Shown piece by piece: positions 1 to 12,300 of a stretch of 64,000 nt of DNA (positions are counted from its first letter, which is position 1; each line of letters opens with the position of its first letter). Below the pieces are notes generated by a model. The model saw only the letters and a program-made list of their open reading frames with translations. It had not been told where the DNA came from and did not search any database. A program made the translations under genes and the position numbers. Where the stretch lies: contig JASAOO010003565.1 of NCBI GenBank assembly GCA_030849075.1, forward strand, positions 186,001 to 250,000, read 5' to 3'. Source of the stretch: Zelonia costaricensis (Eukaryota; Euglenozoa; Kinetoplastea; Trypanosomatida; Trypanosomatidae).

Positions 1-68
1 GCGGCGGACTCCATCGGGCGCAGCCCCGCCGAGGGTACGTGGAAGCTCAGATCGTTGCTGGACGGCAT
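1..68 (-). CDS. 5' end of an unidentified gene, cut by the window edge
   Basis: The minus strand from 68 opens with ATG and runs in frame to the edge, giving 22 full codons that begin MPSSNDLSFHVPSAG and contain a second Met at 14. The residue mix looks like ordinary protein and unlike the Pro/Ser/Arg/Cys-rich shadows of the neighbouring spacer. A strong pyrimidine tract lies at about 80-150 on the minus strand. The first AG after that tract falls just inside the ORF (G at 58), so the mature mRNA could instead start translation at the Met at 14. If the AG near 151 is used, the Met at 68 is the start. Function cannot be guessed from so few residues. Confidence 0.5.
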   Translation of the reverse strand, partial: MPSSNDLSFHVPSAGLRPMESA

Positions 69-1402
69 CCGTGAGCGGGGGGAGGGGTGCCGTGGGAGCG
101 AGGGGAGTGAAAGGGACGGAAACGGGAGAGAGAAGGCACGTGGGGGATGGCTGGTGAGAAAATGAAGCGACAAGTGAGATGCTGTGGGTGCAGCGGAAGG
201 AGAGCGTACGGCGGCTGAGGTGGGTGGTGGGAGCAGGACGCAGAGAAGCTCAGCGTGCGAGAGCTGAACGTGCACAGGCACCTCGTCGAAAGAGAAGACG
301 ACGGAGAGAGAGAGAGGAACGGCGAGGAAGGCACAAAACGGAAAAAAAACCAGAGAGAAGGTGCGGGCGAGACTTGGGGGAGGGGTGAGGAGAGTCGAAG
401 GGAAAGACCAGACAAACGGGGTGCGTGAGAGTCAAGGCACGACAGAGGCAAACGCAGCAGTCAACTGAAGCGAGGCAGATGAAAATCAGAACAAATGAAA
501 GCAGAAACGGGAAGAGGAGGCGGAGGTGCGGAAAGAAACACACGCGGGCGCCGACGCGCAATTCAAGATGATCCTACGGAAGCGGTGAAAGGCGAGAGGG
601 AGAGAGGCTCGAGTGCACCTCTGAATGTGTGTGTCTGAGAGAGAGCTGGGGCGCGCAGACGGCGACAGGCTCTCGGCAAGAGTGGATAGCGGGGGTGCGA
701 CGCGCACTACACAGACAAGCAACGCTCACGTGGAGGACGCCACAAGCTCGCGGCAGCGTACGCGAGGAATGAAAAAAGAAAAGGAGGGGCAGGGAGAGAG
801 TGCTGGCAAGCAAGATGGATTGCACTACGCCACTACTTCTACGCCGTTGTTGTTGTGCGGTGGTCGGCGCAAAGGGGAGAGGTGGGAGAGATGCAAGAGA
901 GGAGTGCGGAGTGACTCATCGCCGTGTAGCGCCGAGAAACGCTCCAACCGCACCTGAGGGGGAGGGAGAGGGACTCGACACGCACGTGCACGCATGCGCC
1001 GTGGTGCCGTCAAGACGGGTGTTGTCTTGAAGGCAGTTTCTTTTGCTGTTGCGGTGGCTGCTACCGAGGCTTGTGCCCAGCTCTTCTTTCACTGTTCGTA
1101 GCTCCGGGTTTTTTTTCTCGTTCTTTGCGCACTTGGGTGCGATGCGTGTCGGCCGCGGGAGCGTGTCACGCGCTCGCGATGAAAGCGCGACAGGAGAAGA
1201 AAACACACGGGAAGAAACAGGTGCAGAAGACAAGAATCCCCGCTAAGAATGAATGGGCGCTTCGCGGAGCGGAAGGACAACGGGGAGGGGGGGGCGCGGC
1301 TGAGGACGCAGCCATCACATCTACAGCAGCCACACACACACATACACACAGAGAGAAGGAAATCCCGCAACGACAGGGACGGGACACGAGAGGGAACGTG
1401 GC
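69..1402. other. intergenic spacer, 3' UTR of PIG-C gene
   Basis: There is no credible gene here. The plus strand is purine-rich (GA runs and short A runs), which makes the minus-strand transcript pyrimidine-rich. A short (CA)n stretch lies near 1330-1350. It should hold the PIG-C 3' UTR and polyadenylation region, then the trans-splicing signals of the gene at the left edge. Confidence 0.6.
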
Positions 1403-2590
1403 TCAAGCCAGGAAGCCCGAGTTGGCCCATTCCGCCGCAGCAGCGCTGTTCGTCGGCTTCGCCTCATCCCATGGCCCGTTGATCTGCGTCTTGACGCTGC
1501 TGTGGAGGCGGACAAAGAGCCAGGGGATGCCGAACGAGATCATGAGCACCGCCACCGTGTAGAGGACCGCCAGAATCGGGATCTGCGTCAAACAGCCGAT
1601 CGCCAGCCCGACAAGGCCAAAGGTGATAGCGACGTGGGCGGTGAAGGAGTAGTGCTTAATCAGGTGGCGAACAATGGGGGATAGCGAAAAGCACAGGATG
1701 CCGAAGCAGATGAGGGCGCCGCTGGCCAGCGGGCTGGCGATGCGCGAGGCCATGAGCGTCACGCAGCAGATGGCCATGTTGACGGACAGACTTGGGTCAA
1801 AGCTCTGGGTATAGGCGTTGAGGTAGCTGTAGTCGGTCAGCAGCACGTGCAGCGACATGGTCAAGATGGAGAGCGTGACAATGGTGTCGTTGCTGTACGA
1901 CACGGTGAGGGTGCTCAAGATGGGGCTCAGCAGCGTCAGCATTGTGACGAGGCTCACCACCTGCCGGCCGAAGCTCCAGGCGTGGAAGAGCCAGCGCGGC
2001 GGCGGGCGCGGCGGTGGTGTGCCGCGGGTGCTGGGGCTGGCCGGCCGCTCCTCCGCCTGGGCGCTTGCGTCTTCGTGGCACTGGTAAAAGACGTAGCAAA
2101 CGAGGGCGAGCAGCACACTCAGTACGTCGATGCAGACCAGCGAGTACTTGCCGATGGAGTTGGTGAGAATGCTCATGAAGGCGTGGCAAAAGAGCACGAC
2201 GATCGACATCTCCTGCGTGATCGCGAGCGTGTTGATGACCACGTTGGCGTACTGGTAGTCCTTGATGTCCTTGTTCTGACTCAGCTCCTCCAGAAACTGC
2301 TGCGGATCAACGTAGTTGTCCTCGAAGGGCTGCCGCTCATACAGCACCTTGCGCCACGACGGGCTGCGACCCGAGGCGCCGGGCCTTGACGGCACCCGCT
2401 GGTGGTGAAGGGCTTGGCTGCCATAGTGCGCGGCCTGGGTCAGGCGGGGCTCGCGTGGCGCGGTGGTGGCGTCGTCGCTGCCGGTGGCGGTGCTCTCCTC
2501 CTCCTCCGTCGAGGAGGCGCGGCGGCGACGTGCGTCGAGGTGCGGCTGAGAGGAGTCCAGCGTCTCGCTCGACGAGAACCGCTGCGACAT
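1403..2590 (-). CDS. GPI2: GPI2/PIG-C, subunit of the GlcNAc-PI synthesis complex
   Basis: This is a 395-residue multi-pass membrane protein matching PIG-C/GPI2, a non-catalytic subunit of the ER complex that transfers GlcNAc from UDP-GlcNAc to phosphatidylinositol, the first step of GPI-anchor synthesis. Family hallmarks are visible: a segment reading VLYERQPFEDNYVD followed by FLEEL at roughly residues 80-105, a central block with SNDTI then a hydrophobic stretch and DY, SLSVNMAI about two thirds along, and the C-terminal NGPWDEAKP. About six to eight hydrophobic helices cover residues 110-375. The N-terminal 75 residues are Ser/Glu-rich and poorly conserved in type. The reading frame is open upstream to 2722, but the Met at 2590 gives the expected size and lies downstream of a good splice acceptor near 2818. 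GPI anchoring and glycoinositolphospholipids are abundant in trypanosomatids, so expression is probably constitutive (inference). Confidence 0.93.
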   Translation of the reverse strand: MSQRFSSSETLDSSQPHLDARRRRASSTEEEESTATGSDDATTAPREPRLTQAAHYGSQALHHQRVPSRPGASGRSPSWRKVLYERQPFEDNYVDPQQFLEELSQNKDIKDYQYANVVINTLAITQEMSIVVLFCHAFMSILTNSIGKYSLVCIDVLSVLLALVCYVFYQCHEDASAQAEERPASPSTRGTPPPRPPPRWLFHAWSFGRQVVSLVTMLTLLSPILSTLTVSYSNDTIVTLSILTMSLHVLLTDYSYLNAYTQSFDPSLSVNMAICCVTLMASRIASPLASGALICFGILCFSLSPIVRHLIKHYSFTAHVAITFGLVGLAIGCLTQIPILAVLYTVAVLMISFGIPWLFVRLHSSVKTQINGPWDEAKPTNSAAAAEWANSGFLA

Positions 2591-3374
2591 GGCGCGGGGG
2601 GAAGCGGCGGGCAACGAGGAGAAGCCGACCCGATGAAAAAGAGGAGCAACCAGCACGCCGCAACGAGTTGTGTCGCGGCGCGGATGCTCGATGTGGGAGA
2701 GTTTCCGACAACACGCGTCCACTCCGCTGACACGGGGCTTTTAGGTTTTGCGGGACGGGGGGCGGGTGGTGATGGGGGACGGCTGCCGCTAGACCAGGCG
2801 ACAGTAGAGGCGCGGAGCTGCCGAGTGTGTGTGTGTGTGTGCAAAAGGGGGGTGGGGGAAGTGAAGAGGGAGGCGGAGGCGCCGGTGGGTGGAGGGCGGG
2901 GTACGAGTGAAGAGACACGCAAGAGCCGGTGACAGTCGAGTCGTGTCAGGGCGCGCATGCGCACAGGGAGAGTCGCGCCTCGCACATCATTTGCCCCCCG
3001 CCTGACAGCGAACTGCGAGCGCAGACACACGCACGCGCGCTTCCACTTTGCGGCTCATCGCAGCACTCCGAGTCACCGCAAAGAGTCCTCCCCCCCCCCT
3101 CCAACCCTGAGGGGAGACGAAGAAGGTCGAGGCCAGCCAGACACTCGCCCGTTTCGGTGAAGGTCTGCAGCCCCCCCCCCGAGATGCGGAACCTCGTCGC
3201 GCTCCTGTTCCCCTCGGACGGAGGCCAATCGCTTTCTTCTTCCTCTCTCGTCGATGTCAGCTGTCTCGCAGACCGTTGGTGTTGGCTTGACGAAACTCGC
3301 GTGACCCTGCACCGCCGTCGCGTCGCTCCCGCGCGGCGCACAGCAGTCAGACACTCCCCTCCCCACCACCACCA
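2591..3374. other. intergenic spacer between the BEACH and PIG-C genes
   Basis: No gene is seen. The stretch holds the end of the BEACH mRNA and the PIG-C 5' UTR. Notable items are C runs near 3090-3105 and 3171-3180 on the plus strand, a (GT)n run at 2825-2841, and the pyrimidine tract plus AG listed separately. Confidence 0.6.
2818..2885 (-). promoter_or_regulatory. probable spliced-leader acceptor for PIG-C
   Basis: On the minus strand a C/T-rich tract at about 2885-2838 passes into a (CA)n run and ends at CTCGGCAG, with the G at 2818. It is the first AG after the tract. It would give a 5' UTR of about 227 bases before the ATG at 2590. Confidence 0.55.
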
Positions 3375-6300
3375 CTACAACGCAGCAACAGAGCGGAGCA
3401 GCAACAACCGACCCGACTCGGTGCCGGCCAACGCCACCTGCGGGTGCGACGGGTGCGCCGAGACGCTCGACACGACGTGCTCGGGGCGCAGCAGGACTGT
3501 TTTGCGCACGTCCATGAAGAAGGCGTGTAGGTACAAGATGCAGGACGGCGACTCGCCAGTGACGCTGCCACGCGACGGCGTCGCTGACAGCGGCGTGCCG
3601 TGCCCTGTTGCAAAAGAATGGCACGCGACCAGCAGGCACTGGTCGGACGTCGAGGCCCACGCCGTGACGCGGCCCGGCGGCGTGAACGTTCGCAAGGCGG
3701 CGCCGTTGAGGCTGTACTGGTAGACGCGCCCATCCTGGTGCGACATGAAGACGATGTTCGGCAGGTAGCAGGTGGACTGCAGGAGGATGCGGTGGATGGG
3801 GGCGCCGCGAGGGTGGCGGATGACGCGGTCGAGACTGCCGGTGCTCAGCGAGTGCAGCATCATCGTCCCGTCGAGCGACGCGGTCGCGACGACGTCGAGC
3901 GTACTGCTCACGTCCACGGCCGTGGGCATGTCCTGGTGTCCGTAGACGATGAAGAGCAGCTCCACCTCGAGCTGCTGCCGCGCGCGCTGCAGCTGGCACG
4001 ACCACACGGCAAACGTCGTGTCCTCGGCGCCCGTGACGATGTACCGGCTGTCCTCGCTGCGGGCCACAAAGAGGACGCGCCCGCGGTGAGCGCGCAGACG
4101 GACATCGCCGGCGGCCCCAGAGAGGGCGCGAATGACGACCGAGTTGTCGAAGAGGCCGCCAAGGACGAGGAACACCTCGCTCTCGTAGCACAGCAGCGCC
4201 GTGCTCGCCTCGGTGCACGAGCCGTCGGCATACAGCGAGTTGTTCGGGATGACACCAGCCGGGATCGGCGCGATGCGGCGCTCGTACTCCTCGCCAACGT
4301 CGAAGCTGCCGCTGTCACCCACCGGCGGCGCAACGGCGCGGCCCATCATCACGGGAGACAGCGGCGCGGTTGGGGGCGCTGAGGTCGAGTGGCCGACGCC
4401 TGGCGCCATCGCGGTGAGGGACAGTGAGCTGATGGCACTCTCGAGTCTGCCGGCTGGCGACCGCGCCCGCCTCTGCGTCGCCGCTCCCGCGAACAATGCG
4501 GGCTCTGTGGCGGTGCCTGAGGGAGGTGTGGCGGCGGTCACCGACGGCGGCAGCATCACACCAGCAGCTCCTGCGGCAGTGCTGCCGCCGGTGCCCGGGA
4601 GCTGCGCCGAGGTGGTGGGGCGGCGAAGGAGGTTGAGGTGCATGCGCTGCGAGGCGGCAGCGCCGCTGCCCGACACGACAAGCACGCGGTCCGTCGCCAG
4701 CACCGTCGCCCGAGCGACACGCGCGCAGCCCCACCGCGGCGTGAGCACCTTGACGTGGGTCGGCAGCTGGAGCGGGTCGGCCCACTCCAGCGGGGGCCGC
4801 GGCTGGTGTGGACGGCGGAAGAGCTGAATGGGGGTTTGGCCGATGTTGTCGAGCGAGTCGACGAGAAGCTGCCGGTCGGCGGCGCTCGTCTCGCGGTTGC
4901 GGTCCAGCTCCTCGTACGAGTGCCAGTTGAACACGTTGAGCGCCTCGACGGCGTCCTTGCCGCGCTGTTTGTAGCCGAAGATGAGGTCGATCCACTCGTG
5001 CAGGTGCGCCGAGACGTGCGCGCTCTCCAGCGCCTCTCGCATGCGGTAGACGAAGGTGAAGGGGTCGTTGCCGGCCCACGGCGGGAGGTGCAGGTCATCC
5101 ATCGAAGTCCGGTCCTGCCGCCGGCCAAAGTCGACGCGGTTCGCGTTCATGCACAGCTCGGGCAGGTAGTACAGCTCGGGCACCAGCTCCCGCACATCCT
5201 GCGTGCTCGTCATGACAGCCCGGAAGCTGGCCTGCACGGAGTGGAACATTCGGTCGGCGTGGTCGAAGTGTCCGCCCTGCAGCAGCAGCGACAGCGTCGT
5301 GAAGGGCGGCAGGCGGATGAGGAAGTACAGGGCGATCGCGGGGGAGCTGTAGTGGGTGAAGTAGTGGGACGGGACGTCGCCGAGGTCGCGCATGTCGACG
5401 TAGCGCTGCCGCACCATCTCGCGGCGGTCCTCGGTGCCGCACGCACCCATAGGCAGCGACAAGTCGCGGAACGTCGCGGGGTTGGCGAGGTCGAGCGTCT
5501 CGCTGGTGAAGTCGGCGAGAACCCAGGGGAAAACTGGGTACTGCGTCAGGTCGTTCACGGTGCGCCCCGCCAGGAGGTTGAGGACGAGCAGGTAGTCGAA
5601 GTTGGACAGCTGGCGGTTGCGCCACAGCGCCATGGCACGCAGCCGCAGCGGCTCGCGGCGCGGGTTCTCCTGCAGGACGTACGCGGAGGGCCGGCTCGCA
5701 CCACCAACGGCGCCATCGCGCAGCAGCGCTGGCAGCGCCCCCGCCGTCGCCCCCGTCCCGGGTGCGTCGCTGAGGAACGAGGAGGCCATGAGCATGTAGC
5801 TGCTCCGCACGCTGCCGCTGCGCACCGCTTGCAGCGCCGCGTTCATCGTTGCCGTGTCGGCAAAGTTGAGGAAGCAGCTGTCCCGGTCGCGTGTCCAGAT
5901 CTCCAGTGCGGTGCGGCGCATGCGGAAGCGACGCCCGGGCGCGATCTGTGTGATGTGGCTGAGGTGGAAGCTGAACGGCCGCGGCCGCAGCACAAACGCC
6001 CGCGCGTCCTCGGCGACGACCTGGTTGTATGCCTTGTTGACTTCGTCAAAGAGGACAATCGCCTCGGAGCCGCGCACCGTGAAGCTGCCGCTCCAACAGT
6101 GCATCATGTACGGCATCTCGCACGGCACGGACAAGATAGACGGGGCGGCAGGAAGGTCGTCGCCGGGCAGCGCTGACGCGGAACGCGGCAGCACGCCCGT
6201 CACGGCCTCGTCGCTCTGCAGCGAGCGCTCGCCGACGGACGCCGTCGCGGCCGCCCCCGCCCCTGCGTTGGATCCGTCCTCGTCCAGGGCGCCAAAGCTG

Positions 6301-9300
6301 ATCATGTCGTCCTCCAGCCCGGCGTCCTCCTCGTCCATTGCGCTCAAGAACTGCGCCTCCCCACCGCGCAGCCGCAGCCGCGACACCTGCTGCGTGCTGC
6401 CACTCGACGCCGTTTTGTTCGTGCCGTCCATGCTGTCGCCAAGAAAGCCGGTCCCGGCGCCGGCGCGGGCGGCGCGGGCCGACGCCGTCTCGTTGCTCAT
6501 TGGCGACGTTGGGGCCGAGTAGAGCGTCATGGCGCGGCCGCTGAAGTTTGTGCCCTCCCGGTCGTACACAAGCTTGCGGCGCACCAGCGGCTGCTGCTCC
6601 TGCGACGAGAGTCGCACGTACTTGACGTTTGTGCGCTGCTGGTACGCCGCGTCGACGCTCCACACCGTGCCGCGCAGCGCCACGGCGAAGCGCGCCCATA
6701 CGCTGGCCCGGGCCGCCGCCGTGGCCCGCCGCGCCGCCGACGGCAGGAAGAGGCTCGTGAAGGAGCTGGCGGTAGAGTCCTCGTTCGGCGCGCGGCCCTG
6801 TCCCGCCTCGCCGTCGCCGTCCCCTTCCGCGCCGCCGCCGCGCTTCTCTCGGCTGAGGCCGCGCGCGGCCATTAGCGTGCGTATCTTGTCCTGCACCAGC
6901 CGGCGCGACACACTGTTCTCGGCGAAGAGCTCCTGCAGCCGACGCACCGCCACTCGCGGCTGGGGCCACAGATCCGCTGCCAGCGCCTTGTCCGTCAGCT
7001 CCTCCCGCTCGACGGCGAGGAGGCAGCGCTCGATGAAGGCGTTGTAGTCGACGCGGGAGGCCACCTCCGCAAAGGCCTCGACCGTGCGCCGTGGGTTGGC
7101 GTGCGGGTCGCACAGCCACTGCAGCGTCGGCACGCCCGCCGTGAAGACCTCGCCTGTGAGGTCCTGAAGGTAGGTCGAGCCAGGGCGAGACGCGCTGGGG
7201 CTGGGCGGGTGTCTCGTGTCGCCGCTGCCGGTGCCGCTGCCCCGCGTCGACGCGCCGCGGGTTAACCAAGTCGCAGCGAACTGCAGCGACGACCGCCGGC
7301 GCACCAGCGGCGCGCCGTTGCTGGCGTGCAACGTCGCCGCAGAGGCCGCGAAGGCCGGCAGCTGCTCAAACGATGACCGGAAGGCCGCCACGATCGACTT
7401 GAGCCGGTCCACAAGCGCCGCGTTCGCGCTGGGGTAGTTCGCCGCCGGCCCGAACTCGGAGGCGTGCAGGCGCCGCAGCAGCAGGTTGTGCAAGCCGCGC
7501 ACCACAGCCATCGCCGTCGCGATGGGCGAGTGCTCGCGGGCGTCCTCGGCGCTCACGGTGCGCTTCAGCACCAGAAACCCGGCGCCACGCTGGCCTCGGT
7601 CGACGCGGCTCAGGAAGGCGTCGGCGAGGTCGACAATGCTGCCCTGCGCCGCCTCGTCGCGCAGTGTCATCTGGCACACCACACCGAAGAGACGCCCAAA
7701 CAGCCGCAGCATGCCGCCGCGCAGCACGAGCGGGATGCCGCGGCTGCCACTGCCGCCGCCGTGGCCACCGCCGCTACTCGCAGCGCCGGCGATGGGGCCG
7801 CCAAGCCCCGTGCTGCCGGACGCCGCGAGCACGACCGACAGGAGCGCGTCGCCTGGGCCACCGGAGCCGCCGCTGCCACTCGCACCCGCCACCGCACCCG
7901 CGACGAGGCCGGTGGAGTTGCCGTTGCTGCCGAGGTGGAGGAGGGCGCTGTGCGTGCACAGGAGCTCGGCGCACTTGACGGCAAGCGGCAGGTGCAGCCA
8001 CCGCCCATCCGGGTCGCGCAGCACAGCACGGCGCACGTCGCCGTGCGGGTCGGCGTCCTCACCGGCAAGGTACACGTCGCCCTCCTCGCCGGCGTCACCG
8101 ACGCGGACCAGCATCAGCCCCTCCCACTCCGTGTAGCCGGTGCGCTGCGGCGCAAAGCCGTCGCCACCGGAGGGTGAGAAGGAGGCGGGCGTGAAGGGGG
8201 GGTGCGGCGCCTGCGCGGCTGCTGCCGGGTCTCGCCGAAGCTGCTGGCCGGTGTAGAAGAGGACGAGCTCGGTGAGACGTAAAAAGTGGCACAGGTTGAC
8301 AACCGCCACGGCGCTGCCGAGGCCTAAAAACACCGGAGACGCCGTGGGCGACAAGGCCGGCCGCCCCACTCCCCCGTCGCCACCGCTGCCGCCGCCGCGC
8401 GAGCCGACCACCAGCCGGCCCCGGTAGCGGTCTGCAATGCCGCACAGCACCTGGTGCAACAGCCGGTGCAGCCGCTGCCCGCGTAGATAGGCGACCACCA
8501 GCTCGAGCTCGGCAGCCCCGTACGTCTCATGCAGCAGCACCTGAAACAGCGTGTGGGCGACAATCATCGACGTGGTCGTGAAGGCCAGCCCAGAAGCGCA
8601 CAGCTCGCCGGCGCCGCTTGACATGGGCGGCTGCGGCGGCAAGGACGGCGTAGACGGCACTTCTGAAACCAAAGCTGCCGGCGATGACGGCGACGTCGGG
8701 CTCGACAGGGAGGTGCCGGTGGTCGCGAAGAGGCCGACCACCGCCACGTACCAGCCCCGCACCACAGTCACGCGCCGCCACGCCTGCGTGTCGCTCTTCA
8801 GTAGCACCGCCAAGTCGGTCAGCGCGTACCCCCGCAGCGTGGTGTCGCGGCTGCGCTTGAGCAGCATTAGCAGCGGCAGCAGCACGGCAGCGAAGCGGAG
8901 CGCGTGCGTCTCGCCGAGTGGCACGTACTGCAGCGGAACTTCCGGCATGTCGAACTGCTCGACGAGGGCGCAGCGAAAGGCCATGTAGACGGGCAGCGTC
9001 ACAGGGAACTCCTGCAGCTCGTCCTTGAGCCACGAGAGCGACACCTCCTCCGCCACGTGTACCACGGTGTCGCGGCTGGCGAGCAGCAGCGGGTTCATGA
9101 GCTCCTGTGTGCGCCGCGAGCGCAGGACCATGAAGAGCAGCTGCAGCAGTGCCTCCAGTCGCACCGCTTCGGAGGCGGCGCAGCTCAGGTACGGGATCAG
9201 GCTCACCACGTAGTTCTTGCGGCCCAGCAGCTGTACCAGGTACGGCGTCCGACTCGCTACGAGCAGACGCCGCACCCGGCGCAGCAGGCGAAGCTGCACG

Positions 9301-12300
9301 GCCGCGGTGCGGCACGTCCAGTGCAGGTTCTCCACGAAGTACTGCAGCGCCTCCGCGTCGCCGAGCGTCACCGGGGCGACGGTGAGCGCCTCGAGGTAGG
9401 TCATCCACTGGTGCTCCAGGTCCAGCAGCGAGCACGATGGGGTGGCCTGCGACGGCGGCAGCAGCGGAAGCGGCGCGGAGAGCACGAGCGGCTGCGGCGG
9501 CTGCTGCGCTGCCGCGCCCGTCGCAGGGCTCATCGTAAGGGACGCGAAGGGCGACAGGAACGGGGACGTTGCCGTGGCCGGCACTAGCGTTCTCGGCGGT
9601 GCGGTGGGTGTCGCAGAAGCCAGCTCGGCCTCAGGACCCTCCTCAGCGACCGCCTCCTCCGCTGTCACCCGGAGCAGCTCGGCCGCGACGAACATCGAGG
9701 TGCCTAGGCTGCGCAGACACGGCAGGGCGTCGGGGTGTGCGCGCAGGAAGGAACGCTGGACGTTGACCCACGTCAGCTGCACCGCCCGCGGCGCGGCCCG
9801 TATGACGTCGGCGGAGAGGAACAGGTTTGTCAGGGCGTCTTCGAACAGGCGCGGGAACGGGGCGACGGCCTCGAGCAGCTGCACAAAGGCCGCCGGCACG
9901 ACGACCTGCAGTGACGGCCCCAGCTGCTGCAGCACCTGGCCAAGAAAGACGAAGAGCCCCGCCTCGACCATCTCGTTGCGGATCGCCTCCACCGAGGCGA
10001 GCGCCGGCACCAGCTCGAGCACCCGCAGCACCGTCGCGTTGACCGCGTCCTGCGCCATGCGCGTTGCCGCGCTCACGTGCGCGGACGCGTCGAAAATGCT
10101 GGGCGAGGACGCCGCGGGAAGGCGCGGGTCGCGGTGCACGGAGCTGCCGTGCGGAGGGGCAGCCACGAGCACGCGGGACGAGATGGGCAGGCTCGGGTTC
10201 ACAAGCAGCGTGCACAGCGGCATGACAACGCTCCGGAGCGCCCCGAGCAGCCCCATCGAGTCCATGACCCGCTGCGTGCTGCACGCCACCGAACCCTCCA
10301 GCGTGAAGAGGCGGCTGTCCCGCCCGCCACGGCCGCGCAGCACGGCAGAGAGATTGTAGAGGTGGCCCCGGTCACTCAGCCGCGTGTCGACGCACACGAT
10401 CGCGCGGGCCGCAAGCCACTGCTCGGCCCCGACGGCGCCCGCAGCCGCGCTCTCCGCGGCGCTGGGTAGCGCCGCAGCAGGTCGCCGCCCCTGTGCGGAG
10501 GCGGCGGCGTTGGCCGTGGCGCCTGCGGCGCCGGGGCGCTGCATAGAGGCAGACGCCGCCGCCGTGGGGGTGGTCGACGAGGAGGACATCCACGTCGAAG
10601 CGTCGGCGAGGCGGGCGGCCGTGAGCAGCGCCTCGCGGTCGCGGTCGGTGACGACAAAGGGGAAAAAGTGCGTCGTCGACACCTGCCCGTAGAAGGCGTG
10701 TGCGACGCTCATTCTGTCCACCTCGTGACCGAGACAGCCCACGAACAGGTAGCCGCGGGACATGAGCGGGTACACCAGCTGCGGCACCACCGCAGCCTCC
10801 ACACCATTGACGAAGAGCACGAGCTGCCCGCCCGCCGCGGCAGTCAGCGAGGCGGCAGGGCGGTGCAGCACGCAGAGGTGCGTCCACTCCCGCGACGGCA
10901 GCACCGCGGCCAGGTTCGCGCGCATCTCCTGCTGCTGCAGGTTGCGGTACTGCACAAAGAGCCGACCGGTGCGCCGCTCCACCATCAGCGCGAGCAGCGT
11001 CGATCGATCAGCCGTGCGGAGGGAGACGAGGCAGCTGGACACATCGCCGTCGTCGCCTGCCGCCGCCGCGGTGTGCCAAGACGAAGCAGGAGCAGCAGCA
11101 GCAGCATCAGCAGCGTCAGCAGCCGTAGCTGGCCGTGCCAGTTCGCCCTCCCACCGCAGGTTGAGCGCAACCGAGTACCCCTCTAGCGGAAAGTCTGGCA
11201 AGGCCGCGCGAAACCCGGCTGGGCCGCGTCCACGCTGGAAGGCCACAAAGTGCCGTGGGTCGCGGCGCACGACGTGGTGCAGTGGGGCGCCAGGCGGGGC
11301 CTGTGCGGCCTCGCTCAGCACCTGCAGGATGAGCGGCACAAGGGCTCGGCGGTCACGCTGCTGCTTCGTGTGGATGACGAGCACGAGCAGCTGCTTCAGC
11401 TGCCGCACATCCACGTGGCAGCGTGTGAGGGAAACGAGCAGCCGCACCAACACCACATCGAGCTGTAGCGGCTGCGACGGCGCTGCTGTAGCGGTCGCAC
11501 CTCGCGGACCGCTCGTCGGCTCCGGCACTAGCGCCAGCACCGGCAGCAGCTGCTCCAGCACATCGTGCACCGCTGAGCTGGCGGCCAGGTAGAGGCTGGC
11601 GTAGCACCCCTCGACCGTGCGCGTCAGCGAGGTCAGCAGCTTGCCCAGTGCCGCCTGCAGCCGCGCTGTGAGAGCGGGGAGACGGACGAAGCGGCGTAGC
11701 AGCGCGGCCAGCAGGAGTGGGTTCTGCAGCGACCACTGCCACGGCCGCGTGCACGAGTTGCCGCCAGCGCCATCGCTGGCCTCGGCGAAGAAAGCGTCCA
11801 CGGCGTCGACTGCCTCGTAGACAAGGTAGGAGCAAACCTGCACCAGCCCACACACGTCGCCGCCGTTGCGGCTATTCGCTGGGCCGACAAACCGGCTCGT
11901 CTCGGAGCTGTCGAAGCTATCCCCGCCCGACGCCCCCCACGCGTTCGCGATGCAGTCGAGAAGCGTCTCTTCGTCGACCGTGTGGCGGTAGAGCAGCTCG
12001 CGCTGGGTCGGGTTGGCCTGCGTCATGCCGACCAGGACCGTCACGATGAGCCGCACCACCTCCCGGGCCGACCGTGAGGGGGCCAGCAGCGACGCCGGCA
12101 CCGCCGCGCTCGCCTCCGTGGGGGCCGCGGTGAGCATGTCCACGGCGCTGTGCGAGCCGGACGCGGGGCACAGGAAGCTCATCGTCGACTCTGCCGGCGT
12201 GCGCGCCATCCCTCCGGCCCACGCCGCGATGCGAGCCCCGCTCACCGTCTCGTCGTCGTCGTCGGCGTCGTCGTTGTCGCCCCCGCTGCCGTCACCGTCC

